This document shows positions 54,865 through 62,628 of a stretch of 64,000 nt of DNA, one piece after another. Position 1 is the first letter of the stretch, and the number at the start of each line of letters is the position of its first letter. The notes under the pieces are model-generated. The model did no database searches. It saw only the letters and a list, made by a program, of their open reading frames with translations, and was not told the origin of the DNA. The stretch is taken from positions 1 through 64,000 of the forward strand of contig NC_009362.1 in NCBI RefSeq assembly GCF_000092065.1, written 5' to 3'. Source of the stretch: Ostreococcus lucimarinus CCE9901. Taxonomy: Eukaryota > Chlorophyta > Mamiellophyceae > Mamiellales > Bathycoccaceae. Position numbers and translations under genes: made by a program.

Positions 54865-56955
54865 CTAGCGCGCGGCGATGGACGCGATGAACGCCGCGAA
54901 TGCGGATTCTTCGAGCTTTGGGAGAGCGTAATACGCGGCGCCGAGCGCGTCGGCGATGTCGAGACAGAAATGCTCGCTGACGAAGGCGGAATCCGTGTCG
55001 ACGACGAGCGTCTTGAGGAAGCCGAGCCGACGCGTGGCGATGGAAACTTCTAGAACCTCGTCGCGGAGGGCTTTACGAGTTAACGCGGGCTCCATGGATC
55101 GCCAACGCGGGTCTTCGGACCATCGCAGGCTGCGCGTCGGGCGTCCGTCGCTCAAGATCACTTCGCGGACGGAGCCGACGCTAGACTTCAATTTGGATGT
55201 GCGCGCGTTCAGAGCGCAGCGAGCGGCGACAGAGAGCCCGTGGGCGAGAGGGGTACCGCCGCCGCACGGCATCACGGCGAGCCGTCGGCTCACGAGCACG
55301 GTCGATCTCGTGGGTGGCAGGAGCACGACGGCGGCGTCGTGCGAGAATTCGACGAGCGCCACGAGATCGCGCTTCGTGTACGAAACCTCCAGGAGCTTGA
55401 ACACTGCGGCTTTCGCGACGGACATACGATTGATCGCCATCGAGCCGCTGGCATCGACGACGAATATCGTGAGCGATGCGCTTCGTCGACTGAGCTTCTT
55501 TAGCCTCACGTCGTCCTTCGTGATGAACACGCGTCTCGGTGAGACTTCGCCCGGTTTCAGGCGCCGTTGCCGACGAACGATTTGGTACGGCGCCGCCGCT
55601 CGAAGCGTGGCGTCGACGGCGATTTTGCCTCTCATTTGTCCGCTCTTCGGGAAAATTGGTTTCACGTACCTGCCTCGCATTAAATCGAACACCTTTTCGC
55701 GCTTGGTCCGTCCGCTCACGGAGCCTCGTGATTTCTTCTCCGCGAAGCTTCTCAACATTGCCTTTTCAAACGCGTTGAGCAGTGAATTGACATCAAGACC
55801 ACTTTCATCGGCTCTTTGGACTTCTGGCTCGATCTCTTCCACTTGATCTTCCTCCTCTTCCTCCTCTTCCTCCTCTTGCTCTTCGTCTTCCTGATCTTGT
55901 TGTTCTTCTGCTTCGCGCTCGTTCTTCTGCGTCGCCGGCGGCGGCGGCGGCGGCGGCGTCAACGCATCGTCTGGTGGTTCACGAGTCGCACGTGGAAGTA
56001 TGCTCAAAGAAATCGCCATATTCACATCTTGATCGTTCACCTCGTACGAATGCCGAAGCGCGGCCGAGGCGCGTGCGACTTTCACGGCGAAGAGCTCCGC
56101 TCGATGACCTTGGCATGCGCAGTCCACGGCTATTTTGACCAATCGCCGCACGTTGGCTTCCGATATTTGTACCCCGGGTAAAAAGACGTGATGTGCGAGC
56201 TCGATGTGCTCTCCCAAAGCCTTTTGCTCTGTGTATGAATCACTGACGACGCGACGCCAATCATCTTGCCACGCCATCGCGGCGTCGATCGCCGCGAGTC
56301 GCGTCGTCGTCTGCGCGAGGGCGCCTTCGTCGTCGTCGGTCCCACAAATCATCGCGAATCGATCCACGACGTGCGACCGTAGCTCAGACTCGGCGGGATT
56401 GAAACTCGCGAGCGCGAGACATTCGCAAGGCATCGTAGTGCTCAAACCTTCCCTTTCGACTCTCGCGATGCCTTCGGCGAGACTCGACTGAATCATCGCC
56501 AAAATGGAATCGTCCAGCAAATTGATTTCATCGATGTAGAGCGCCCCACCGTTCGCAAGAGCGAGCAATCCAGGCTGAAACACCGCTAAACCAGATTTCG
56601 CGCTCGCATTGATGTCGAGCGTGCCCGCAACCATGTCCTCGGTGACGCCGAGCGGCACGCTGACGAAACTCGGCGCTCCAATGTCGGCACCCATCACGCG
56701 CGGTCGCGGCAACAGCGACTTCACGCTGCGACATAAGATCGATTTGCCGGTCCCACGTCGACCGCTGACGATCAATGAGCACGCAGGATCGACGGCCGCT
56801 ACGAGGAGTGCAGCTTTGACGCCGTCGTGGTTCACTATCGCCGTCAGCGGCATGGGTTGCGGGTCGAAAACTGGGGCGCTCGCGGCGCGCGCGCTCGCGC
56901 GCGCGGGCGGCGCGCGGCGAATGAATTTGATCGTGAAAGGCTTTACGGTGCGCAT
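54865..56955 (-). CDS. chlD: Magnesium chelatase subunit D (ChlD)
   Basis: AAA+/integrin-I subunit of Mg-chelatase, which inserts Mg2+ into protoporphyrin IX, the committed step to chlorophyll. 696 residues. The AAA+ part spans about 35-330, with SGRRGTGKS, the PLGVTEDMVAGTLD segment, LYIDEINLLDD and SFNPAESELRSHVVDRFAM. A Pro-rich run and an acidic Glu/Gln linker (about 335-385) come next, as expected for ChlD. The vWA/integrin-I domain has MIDAS motif DASGSM at about 498, and the GGGTPLAHG and LSDGRPT segments. The N-terminal extension is short for a transit peptide. Overall length and order are typical. Confidence 0.97.
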   Translation of the reverse strand: MRTVKPFTIKFIRRAPPARASARAASAPVFDPQPMPLTAIVNHDGVKAALLVAAVDPACSLIVSGRRGTGKSILCRSVKSLLPRPRVMGADIGAPSFVSVPLGVTEDMVAGTLDINASAKSGLAVFQPGLLALANGGALYIDEINLLDDSILAMIQSSLAEGIARVEREGLSTTMPCECLALASFNPAESELRSHVVDRFAMICGTDDDEGALAQTTTRLAAIDAAMAWQDDWRRVVSDSYTEQKALGEHIELAHHVFLPGVQISEANVRRLVKIAVDCACQGHRAELFAVKVARASAALRHSYEVNDQDVNMAISLSILPRATREPPDDALTPPPPPPPATQKNEREAEEQQDQEDEEQEEEEEEEEEDQVEEIEPEVQRADESGLDVNSLLNAFEKAMLRSFAEKKSRGSVSGRTKREKVFDLMRGRYVKPIFPKSGQMRGKIAVDATLRAAAPYQIVRRQRRLKPGEVSPRRVFITKDDVRLKKLSRRSASLTIFVVDASGSMAINRMSVAKAAVFKLLEVSYTKRDLVALVEFSHDAAVVLLPPTRSTVLVSRRLAVMPCGGGTPLAHGLSVAARCALNARTSKLKSSVGSVREVILSDGRPTRSLRWSEDPRWRSMEPALTRKALRDEVLEVSIATRRLGFLKTLVVDTDSAFVSEHFCLDIADALGAAYYALPKLEESAFAAFIASIAAR

Positions 56956-57036
56956 CGGTGCGCTTGTCGCGTGCAGATGTGTGCGTTTGTTTCGTCGCCG
57001 CCTCGTCGGCCTCGTCTAATGCTACATAAATCTTCG

Positions 57037-58014
57037 CTAACTAATCGCCTTCGGCACGGGCATCGATGCGCGCTTAATAATCTTGATCTCTGGCGTCTTC
57101 TTCGATTCGTTCGCCCGCGCGCTCGGGTTCGGCGCGGCCGTTTGCTTCGGCTTCGGCGTTTTGGTCTTCTTCTTCTTCTTCGATTCCGTCTTGGGCGCCG
57201 CGGGAGCCGCCGTCTTCGCGCCGGTCTTAGACTGCGACGCCTTCCCGGACTTTTTCGAAGATTTCTTCGACGACTTTTTCCCCGCACCCTTTTCGCGCTC
57301 CGCCGCCGCGCGTTGTCGCCACAAAAACTCGAGGAGCGCCGTCGATTTGCGAGGCGCCGATTCCGCGTTCTTCGGCGTCGCCGCCCCCGTCGTCGCCCCG
57401 TTCGCCTTCTTTTTCGCCTCCAGAGCGCCTAAAAACTTCAAATAATCCTCATCTTCCTCGATCGTTCCCTCCAACGCGTTCTCCGCCGGCGCGGTCTCTC
57501 CCGCCGTCGCGTATCGCTCGCCGAACTCTCGCGGCGTCCACTGACTCGGCGCGTACTCCACGCGCGCGCGCGTCTCCTCTCCCCCCCCGCCCTCGATCGC
57601 CCGTCCCTCCTCGTCCCGCGCGCGCACGCGAAACGTCGCCCCATCGTACCTCTCTCGCAGCGCCTTCACCGTCTCCCCGCGCCGCACCGTCGCGTAAAAC
57701 CTCGACGGCGTCGTCGCGCGTCTCGTCGTCGTCGTCGTCGCCCCCCCCGTCCCCCCTCGCGCCTTCCCCCTCGCGTACTCCCACCACTCGAACGTCTCAT
57801 CGAGCGCGCCGAACCCATCCCGCCGCAGCGCTTCCTCGAGCGCCTCTCGCGCGAGCGTCGCCGGCAGGTTTCGTATCACGATTTTCCTTCGTTCGCGCGT
57901 CTCGCGCGCGTCGTCCCGCGGGATCGTCGTCCCGCCGCGTCGTCCGCGTCCGCGTCCCGGCCGTCCGCGCCCGCGTCCGCGTCCCGGGCGTCGCGCGCGC
58001 GCCGGCGCGTCCAT
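57037..58014 (-). CDS. UPF3: UPF3-family nonsense-mediated decay factor
   Basis: 325 residues. After an Arg/Gly-rich start, the Smg4/UPF3 RNP-type domain spans about 45-180: KIVIRNLPATLAREALEEAL, SRFYATVRRGETVKALRERYDGA, RVEYAPSQW and the characteristic EGTIEEDEDYLKFLGALEAK, followed by KSTALLEFLWRQRAA. These match UPF3 (VEFAPFQ, GTIDDDPEYRKFLE, PLLSFLK). The C-terminal third is Lys/Ala-rich, and no clear exon-junction-binding motif is visible. UPF3 links the exon junction complex to UPF2/UPF1. Notable in an intron-poor genome. Divergent from eIF3d. Confidence 0.9.
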   Translation of the reverse strand: MDAPARARRPGRGRGRGRPGRGRGRRGGTTIPRDDARETRERRKIVIRNLPATLAREALEEALRRDGFGALDETFEWWEYARGKARGGTGGATTTTTRRATTPSRFYATVRRGETVKALRERYDGATFRVRARDEEGRAIEGGGGEETRARVEYAPSQWTPREFGERYATAGETAPAENALEGTIEEDEDYLKFLGALEAKKKANGATTGAATPKNAESAPRKSTALLEFLWRQRAAAEREKGAGKKSSKKSSKKSGKASQSKTGAKTAAPAAPKTESKKKKKTKTPKPKQTAAPNPSARANESKKTPEIKIIKRASMPVPKAIS

Positions 58015-58338
58015 CGCGCCGTCGTCCCGCGTCGCGAGGCGTCGCGAGGCGTCCGCGCGCCGTCGACGGACCCGTAAGTTTAGTTTTTCAACACGGACCG
58101 ACGCGACGCGGGCCGATTGGTCCGTGTTTGAGCGTCTCTCCGCGACGACGCGCGACCGCTAGGTCTTCGCGACGGCGCGCGACGACGCCCGATCGCGACG
58201 CGCGTCGACCGAGCGCCGCGCGAGGCGACGCGACCGAACGACGCGCGGCGAACGCGACGTCGAGCACGCGCGAACGCGAGACGCGCGAACGCGAACGCGG
58301 CGAACGCGACCGACGGTGCGCGATCGACGATCGACCGC
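58015..58338. promoter_or_regulatory. Shared upstream region UPF3/eIF3d
   Basis: About 324 bp, GC-rich, with many CGCG/GACG words and no supported ORF. An AT-richer patch (TAAGTTTAGTTTTTC) at about 58074-58090 stands out. It holds the promoters of two divergent RNA-related genes. Confidence 0.45.
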
Positions 58339-60060
58339 ATGGCGGCTCTTCCGGCGTTCGAACTGCCGACGGTGGCGCGAGACGACGATGGGTTCGGGCC
58401 GCCGCGGAAGGGATTGGTGACGAGCGAGATCACGGAGATGATCTACGCGCCGTATAACAAGACGGATAAGTTTGGGAGGTGCGCGGATTGGATGGGGGAC
58501 GAGCGGGACGGGCACGGGCGCGAGCGGGACGGCGAGGGACGGGAGAGACGAGGGGATAAACAGAGAGACGAACGACGGGAGAGGAAGGATCGGGAGCGAG
58601 AGGGGAAGGGGAAAGACGCGAGCGCGTCCGCGGGTGGGATTGGAGGCGTGGAGACGGTGTTTAATTTCGTCGCCGACGCGGGGGAGGAGGAGAGTTTCAG
58701 TTTGGTGGATAACACGAACGCGCGGTCGAGCGGTGGCGGCGGTGGACGCGGTGGACGCGGTGGCGGACGTTGGAACCAGTTCGGTGGGCGCGGTCGCGGT
58801 CGCGGGAACATGGACGAGGCGGCGCGAGATCTCGGGGTCGGGGCGGAGCGCGAACGCAACCGCCAGGCGCGCATTCAGTCGAGAAAGGCGCAGCAGTGGA
58901 ACACGTGGGCGTACAACAGGCAGCAGCAGCAGGTGCATTACAGCGCGTCCGTGGATATTCGTCCGGATTGGGAAGTCGTGGAACAAATCGCGTTCCCGGA
59001 AATCATCAAGCAGTCCTTGGAGCTCGCCGAGGCGGCGCCAGAGGACTTGGCGACGTACGGCTCTGTGCGTTGGTTCGATAAGTCGTACGATCGCGTGACG
59101 CCCAAGTCCGAAGTACTCCTGCGAAGACGCACGGAAGAACCGCCGCGTAACGTCACGGCGAGCGAAGATCCGATCATTCAGAAGTACGCCGCCGAGGGTA
59201 CGGGCAACGTGTTCACCACCGACGGCGTCTTGGCCGCCGTCATGTGCGCCGCGCGCTCCAACTACTCTTGGGACATCGTCATCAAGAAGAAGGACGGCAA
59301 GATCTTCCTCGACAAGCGCCCCGATGGTAACTTTGATCAGCTCACCGTGTCCGAAACCGCGCAAGAGCCGATTCCGGACGATCCGGAAGACATCAATGGC
59401 GTTCAACAGCTCTCCGCCGAGGGTACCAAGGCGAACCGAGCCTTTGTCGAACAATCGCTCACCGTCGAAAAGGATGCGTACAAGTTCGGTGAACCCGTGC
59501 CTTTCTTCGGCGAAGACGATAACGACTCAATCGCGTATAAGTACCGCAAATGGAACGTCGACGACACCACCAAGCTCGTGTGCCGATGCGAATTGAACGC
59601 CGTGAGCGAATCCAAGGGCATGGACAAGGGCAAAGCGCTGACCACGCTCGTGAAGGCTTTGAACGAATTCGATTCCAAGGTCACAGGGATTGACTGGAGA
59701 CTCAAGATCGAGACGCAGCGCGGTGCGGTGGTTGCCAACGAGCTCAAGAACAACGCGAATAAGCTCGCCAAGTGGACCGCGATGGCCGTGCTCGCCGGCG
59801 CCGAACAAATGAAGCTCGGTTTCGTGTCGCGCGTGCACCCGCGCGATCCGAACGCGCACGCGATCCTGAACACGCAAACGTACAATACGAAGGACTTTGC
59901 ACAGCAAATCAACATCAAGGAAGCGAACATGTGGGGTTCGCTCAAGCTGTTCCTCGATACGTGCCGCAAGTTTGAAGACGGCTCGTACATTTGCGTCAAG
60001 GATCCGTTGAAGAACATCCTTAGATTTTACAAGTACGAGGAGAGTGCGAGCATGTTCTAA
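58339..60060 (+). CDS. EIF3D: Translation initiation factor eIF3 subunit D
   Basis: eIF3d sits at the mRNA entry side of the 40S subunit and can bind caps. 573 residues; the N-terminus MAALPAFELPTV, GFGPPRKG and MIYAPYNKTDKFGRCADW is diagnostic. An Arg/Glu-rich and Gly/Arg-rich (RGGRGGGRW) insertion follows. The core has WNTWAYNRQQQQVHYSASVD, GSVRWFDKSYDRV, NVFTTDGVLAAVMCAARSNY and SWDIVIKKKDGKIFLDKRP. The C-terminal part contains GFVSRVHPRDPNAHAILNTQ and ends with an acidic tail. Single ORF, full length. Confidence 0.97.
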   Translation: MAALPAFELPTVARDDDGFGPPRKGLVTSEITEMIYAPYNKTDKFGRCADWMGDERDGHGRERDGEGRERRGDKQRDERRERKDREREGKGKDASASAGGIGGVETVFNFVADAGEEESFSLVDNTNARSSGGGGGRGGRGGGRWNQFGGRGRGRGNMDEAARDLGVGAERERNRQARIQSRKAQQWNTWAYNRQQQQVHYSASVDIRPDWEVVEQIAFPEIIKQSLELAEAAPEDLATYGSVRWFDKSYDRVTPKSEVLLRRRTEEPPRNVTASEDPIIQKYAAEGTGNVFTTDGVLAAVMCAARSNYSWDIVIKKKDGKIFLDKRPDGNFDQLTVSETAQEPIPDDPEDINGVQQLSAEGTKANRAFVEQSLTVEKDAYKFGEPVPFFGEDDNDSIAYKYRKWNVDDTTKLVCRCELNAVSESKGMDKGKALTTLVKALNEFDSKVTGIDWRLKIETQRGAVVANELKNNANKLAKWTAMAVLAGAEQMKLGFVSRVHPRDPNAHAILNTQTYNTKDFAQQINIKEANMWGSLKLFLDTCRKFEDGSYICVKDPLKNILRFYKYEESASMF

Positions 60061-60122
60061 ACGTGCTAGCTTTCTAATTACGTCTTAGTAGTCAACGACC
60101 GTTGTGATTGAATGAATCTTCT

Positions 60123-61937
60123 TCATGCCGCCTCGCGTTCCATCCAGTCCCCGCCGCTTCCACGAGACATGTCGTCTCGCAAGTCTTCATCCATCGCCTC
60201 ATCGCCTTCATCTTCATCGTCCGACATTGTCGCCGCAAATTCTGGGTTCCTAGTCTGCTCGAACTTTTCCAACGCCTTTTGAGCGATGACACAATCCGGT
60301 CGAATCGCCAAAGCGCGCGTGTAATACTTGACGCTCTCCGCCGTTTGCCGTGATAACATCAATGCCTGCGCTAGGCGGCAATACAGCTGAATGAGTTCAT
60401 CCTCATCCGAAGGTTGATAGTCGTCGAGCTGTCGCTGCAAAATCGCCCGAGCGACGTGTACTTTGCCTATTCTGATGTTCAACGCCGCGAGCGCTTTCAC
60501 GGCGCGCACGAGGCGCGGATTGTACGCGAGCGCCTGCTCGTACGCCTTGATCGCCTTGTCGTACTGGTCCTTGTTCTTCGCGTGGACGTCCCCGAGCAAG
60601 CTCCACGCGACCGCGTTTTGCGGACTTCGCTTGTGCGCCTGTCTGGCACACATCATAGCGTTCGCCATCGATCCCAACGCAAGATACGACTTGACCAATC
60701 CGTGGTAAGCCTTCATCGAAACCTTGATGGCGTTGCACTGATTAAACGCGCGGACGGCAGCCTTGTAGCGGTTACCTTTGAGATAAAGAGATCCCAACAC
60801 TAAATGTGCGACATGCGAGCGCGGATTTATTTGTACAGCCTTTTCCGCCGCGACGAGGGCGTCATCGCGACCGCTGTGATGCTCGCGACCGCTGAGCTTG
60901 GTGTCAAAGTATAGCGCCACGCACGTCCACGACTCCGCGGCGTGAGGCGTCAATCGTAACATCTCAGAGCTCAACGCCTCCAACGCGCGCTTCTCACCAA
61001 AGTCGTACAAAATCAATCCGTATTCGTCCATTCCTTCGACGAAGTGTGGATCCATCGCGCGTATAGCGGCGTATTCGCGAATCGCTGCGTCGACGTCTCT
61101 GCCATCGGCGGCGTCCGTGCGCGCTTTTACGCCCGCCACGTAGGGATCATATGGAAACGCGCGCGTCATTTGCGCCACAGCGTTTTGTGCGGTCACGTAA
61201 TCTTCCGCCTCTAACGCGCCGTACGCCGTGGTGTACGCCTCCAGAACTGCAAAATCTTCGCCCTCCGCCTCTGCGTCCGCCGCCGCCTTGCGAATCGCGT
61301 GTCGCGTATCCACCGCCTTCACCCCGAGCTCCGCCAGCGCGACCACGGCCTCGATCGCGAACGGCCACTTCACGAGCACCTCTTTGTACGCCATCACCGC
61401 CGCTCGATCGTGCCCTTCGCTCCGCGCGATTTTCGCCGCCAGCAGTCTATTCTCCAGCGTTCGCTTCGCCGCCGGCGTCTCCTCCAAGCACGCCATCGCC
61501 GCCTTCAGCGACTCCGCGCCTCCGATTCGCACCAACGCGCGCGCTAATTTCATCGACACCTCATCCGCGTCCACGCATTCGAACTTTCCACACGCGTTCG
61601 TCGTCTCTCTCGCGCGTTCGACTCGTCTCGCGAGCGCTCGCGCGCTTCTATACGCCGCCGCCCCCCCCCTGACGTCTCCTCTCCCCATCAGCGCGTCCCC
61701 CTTGACGACGAAATCGATCGCGTCTCGTCGCCATCCATCGCTCGTGCCTCCCGCCGCGCGCATCGCGCCTCCGTCGTCCATCTCGTGTCGCGCCAGCGCC
61801 AGAGAAATCCATCGCAGCGCGCTCTCGTGCGCGTTTTCGTCCATCGCGCGCATCGCGTTCGACGTGCACGCGTCGCGCAGCGCGCGTCGCTTCGCATCCG
61901 ACGCGTCGCCGTCTCGCGTCGCGTCCGCGCGCGCCAT
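60123..61937 (-). CDS. APC7: APC7-like TPR subunit of the anaphase-promoting complex
   Basis: 604 residues from the Met at 61937. The frame opens to 62195, but that would overlap the divergent gene. Almost entirely TPR helices. Notable segments are MDEYGLILYDFGEKRALEAL, AVQINPRSHVAHLVLGSLYL, YKAAVRAFNQCNAIKVSMKA, YHGLVKSYLALGSMANAMMC and YYTRALAIRPDCVIAQKALE. The tail is acidic (SDDEDEGDEAMDEDLRDD), as in APC7. APC/C ubiquitinates mitotic cyclins. APC7 is missing from some lineages, and distinguishing it from APC3/6/8 here rests on the Asp-Glu tail and the central pattern, so the paralogue call is moderately firm. Confidence 0.82.
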   Translation of the reverse strand: MARADATRDGDASDAKRRALRDACTSNAMRAMDENAHESALRWISLALARHEMDDGGAMRAAGGTSDGWRRDAIDFVVKGDALMGRGDVRGGAAAYRSARALARRVERARETTNACGKFECVDADEVSMKLARALVRIGGAESLKAAMACLEETPAAKRTLENRLLAAKIARSEGHDRAAVMAYKEVLVKWPFAIEAVVALAELGVKAVDTRHAIRKAAADAEAEGEDFAVLEAYTTAYGALEAEDYVTAQNAVAQMTRAFPYDPYVAGVKARTDAADGRDVDAAIREYAAIRAMDPHFVEGMDEYGLILYDFGEKRALEALSSEMLRLTPHAAESWTCVALYFDTKLSGREHHSGRDDALVAAEKAVQINPRSHVAHLVLGSLYLKGNRYKAAVRAFNQCNAIKVSMKAYHGLVKSYLALGSMANAMMCARQAHKRSPQNAVAWSLLGDVHAKNKDQYDKAIKAYEQALAYNPRLVRAVKALAALNIRIGKVHVARAILQRQLDDYQPSDEDELIQLYCRLAQALMLSRQTAESVKYYTRALAIRPDCVIAQKALEKFEQTRNPEFAATMSDDEDEGDEAMDEDLRDDMSRGSGGDWMEREAA

Positions 61938-62000
61938 GTCTCGTCGCGCGTCGCGCCGTCGAGTGCGGTTTCGAATCGCGACCGACAGACCGCGCCCGCC

Positions 62001-62576
62001 ATGGGCGCGAAGCGCGCGCCCGCCGCCTCGAGCGCGCCCGCGACGCGATTGCGACCGAGCGAGATATGGTACACGTTCGCCCGCGTGCGCGATCGCTTCA
62101 GCGGGTGCGGACGGACGCTGGAGGAGACGCTCGGAGAGATTCGCGACGGCGCGCTCGCGGTCGACGACCTGCCGACGATCGCCGTGGTGACGCACGACGT
62201 CGAGCGGGCGAGCGACGACGCGAGCGACGCGAGCGATGACGACGGCTCGGGCGGGCGACGGCGCGGAGGGAAGCGCGCGACGACGAGGTCGAGGACGGTG
62301 CGAAGGTACTACAGCATGAATAACCGGCGGTTGTGGGTGCTGAAGCGGTGCGAGGCGCTCGGACTGTGCGAGGACGTGCGCGTGCGCGTGGAGTCGCGAG
62401 AGGCGTGCGAACGGTTGTTGAGGAAGGGAAGTAGGAATTTTAGGGTGGATAGGTGCACGCCGGGACCGGTGAAGATCGTGGAGTCGGCGAAGAGGGAGGA
62501 ACGCGCGCCGGCGCCGGCGCCGGCGACGACGGACGAGGACGCGCCGGCGACGACGGACGAGGACGCGCCGGCGTAG
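62001..62576 (+). CDS. Conserved hypothetical protein (YYSMNNRRLWVLK motif)
   Basis: 191 residues from the ATG at 62001. Two conserved-looking blocks: RPSEIWYTFARVRDRFSGCG with RTLEETLGEIRDGALAVDDL, and RRYYSMNNRRLWVLKRCEAL, then VRVRVESREACERLL. They are joined by an acidic/basic linker. The arrangement (start signature for possible locations, then YxxNNRRLW) recalls ParB/sulfiredoxin-like folds, in which a [DN]-x-RR-motif binds nucleotide, but that is only an analogy. The C-terminus repeats Ala-Pro/Thr-Asp-Glu-Asp units. The ATG lies 63 bp from that of APC7. Confidence 0.7.
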   Translation: MGAKRAPAASSAPATRLRPSEIWYTFARVRDRFSGCGRTLEETLGEIRDGALAVDDLPTIAVVTHDVERASDDASDASDDDGSGGRRRGGKRATTRSRTVRRYYSMNNRRLWVLKRCEALGLCEDVRVRVESREACERLLRKGSRNFRVDRCTPGPVKIVESAKREERAPAPAPATTDEDAPATTDEDAPA

Positions 62577-62628
62577 CGAAATTGCGCGAATCGCTATGTT
62601 TGATTTATTTAAAGCTAGGTCTATCTCG

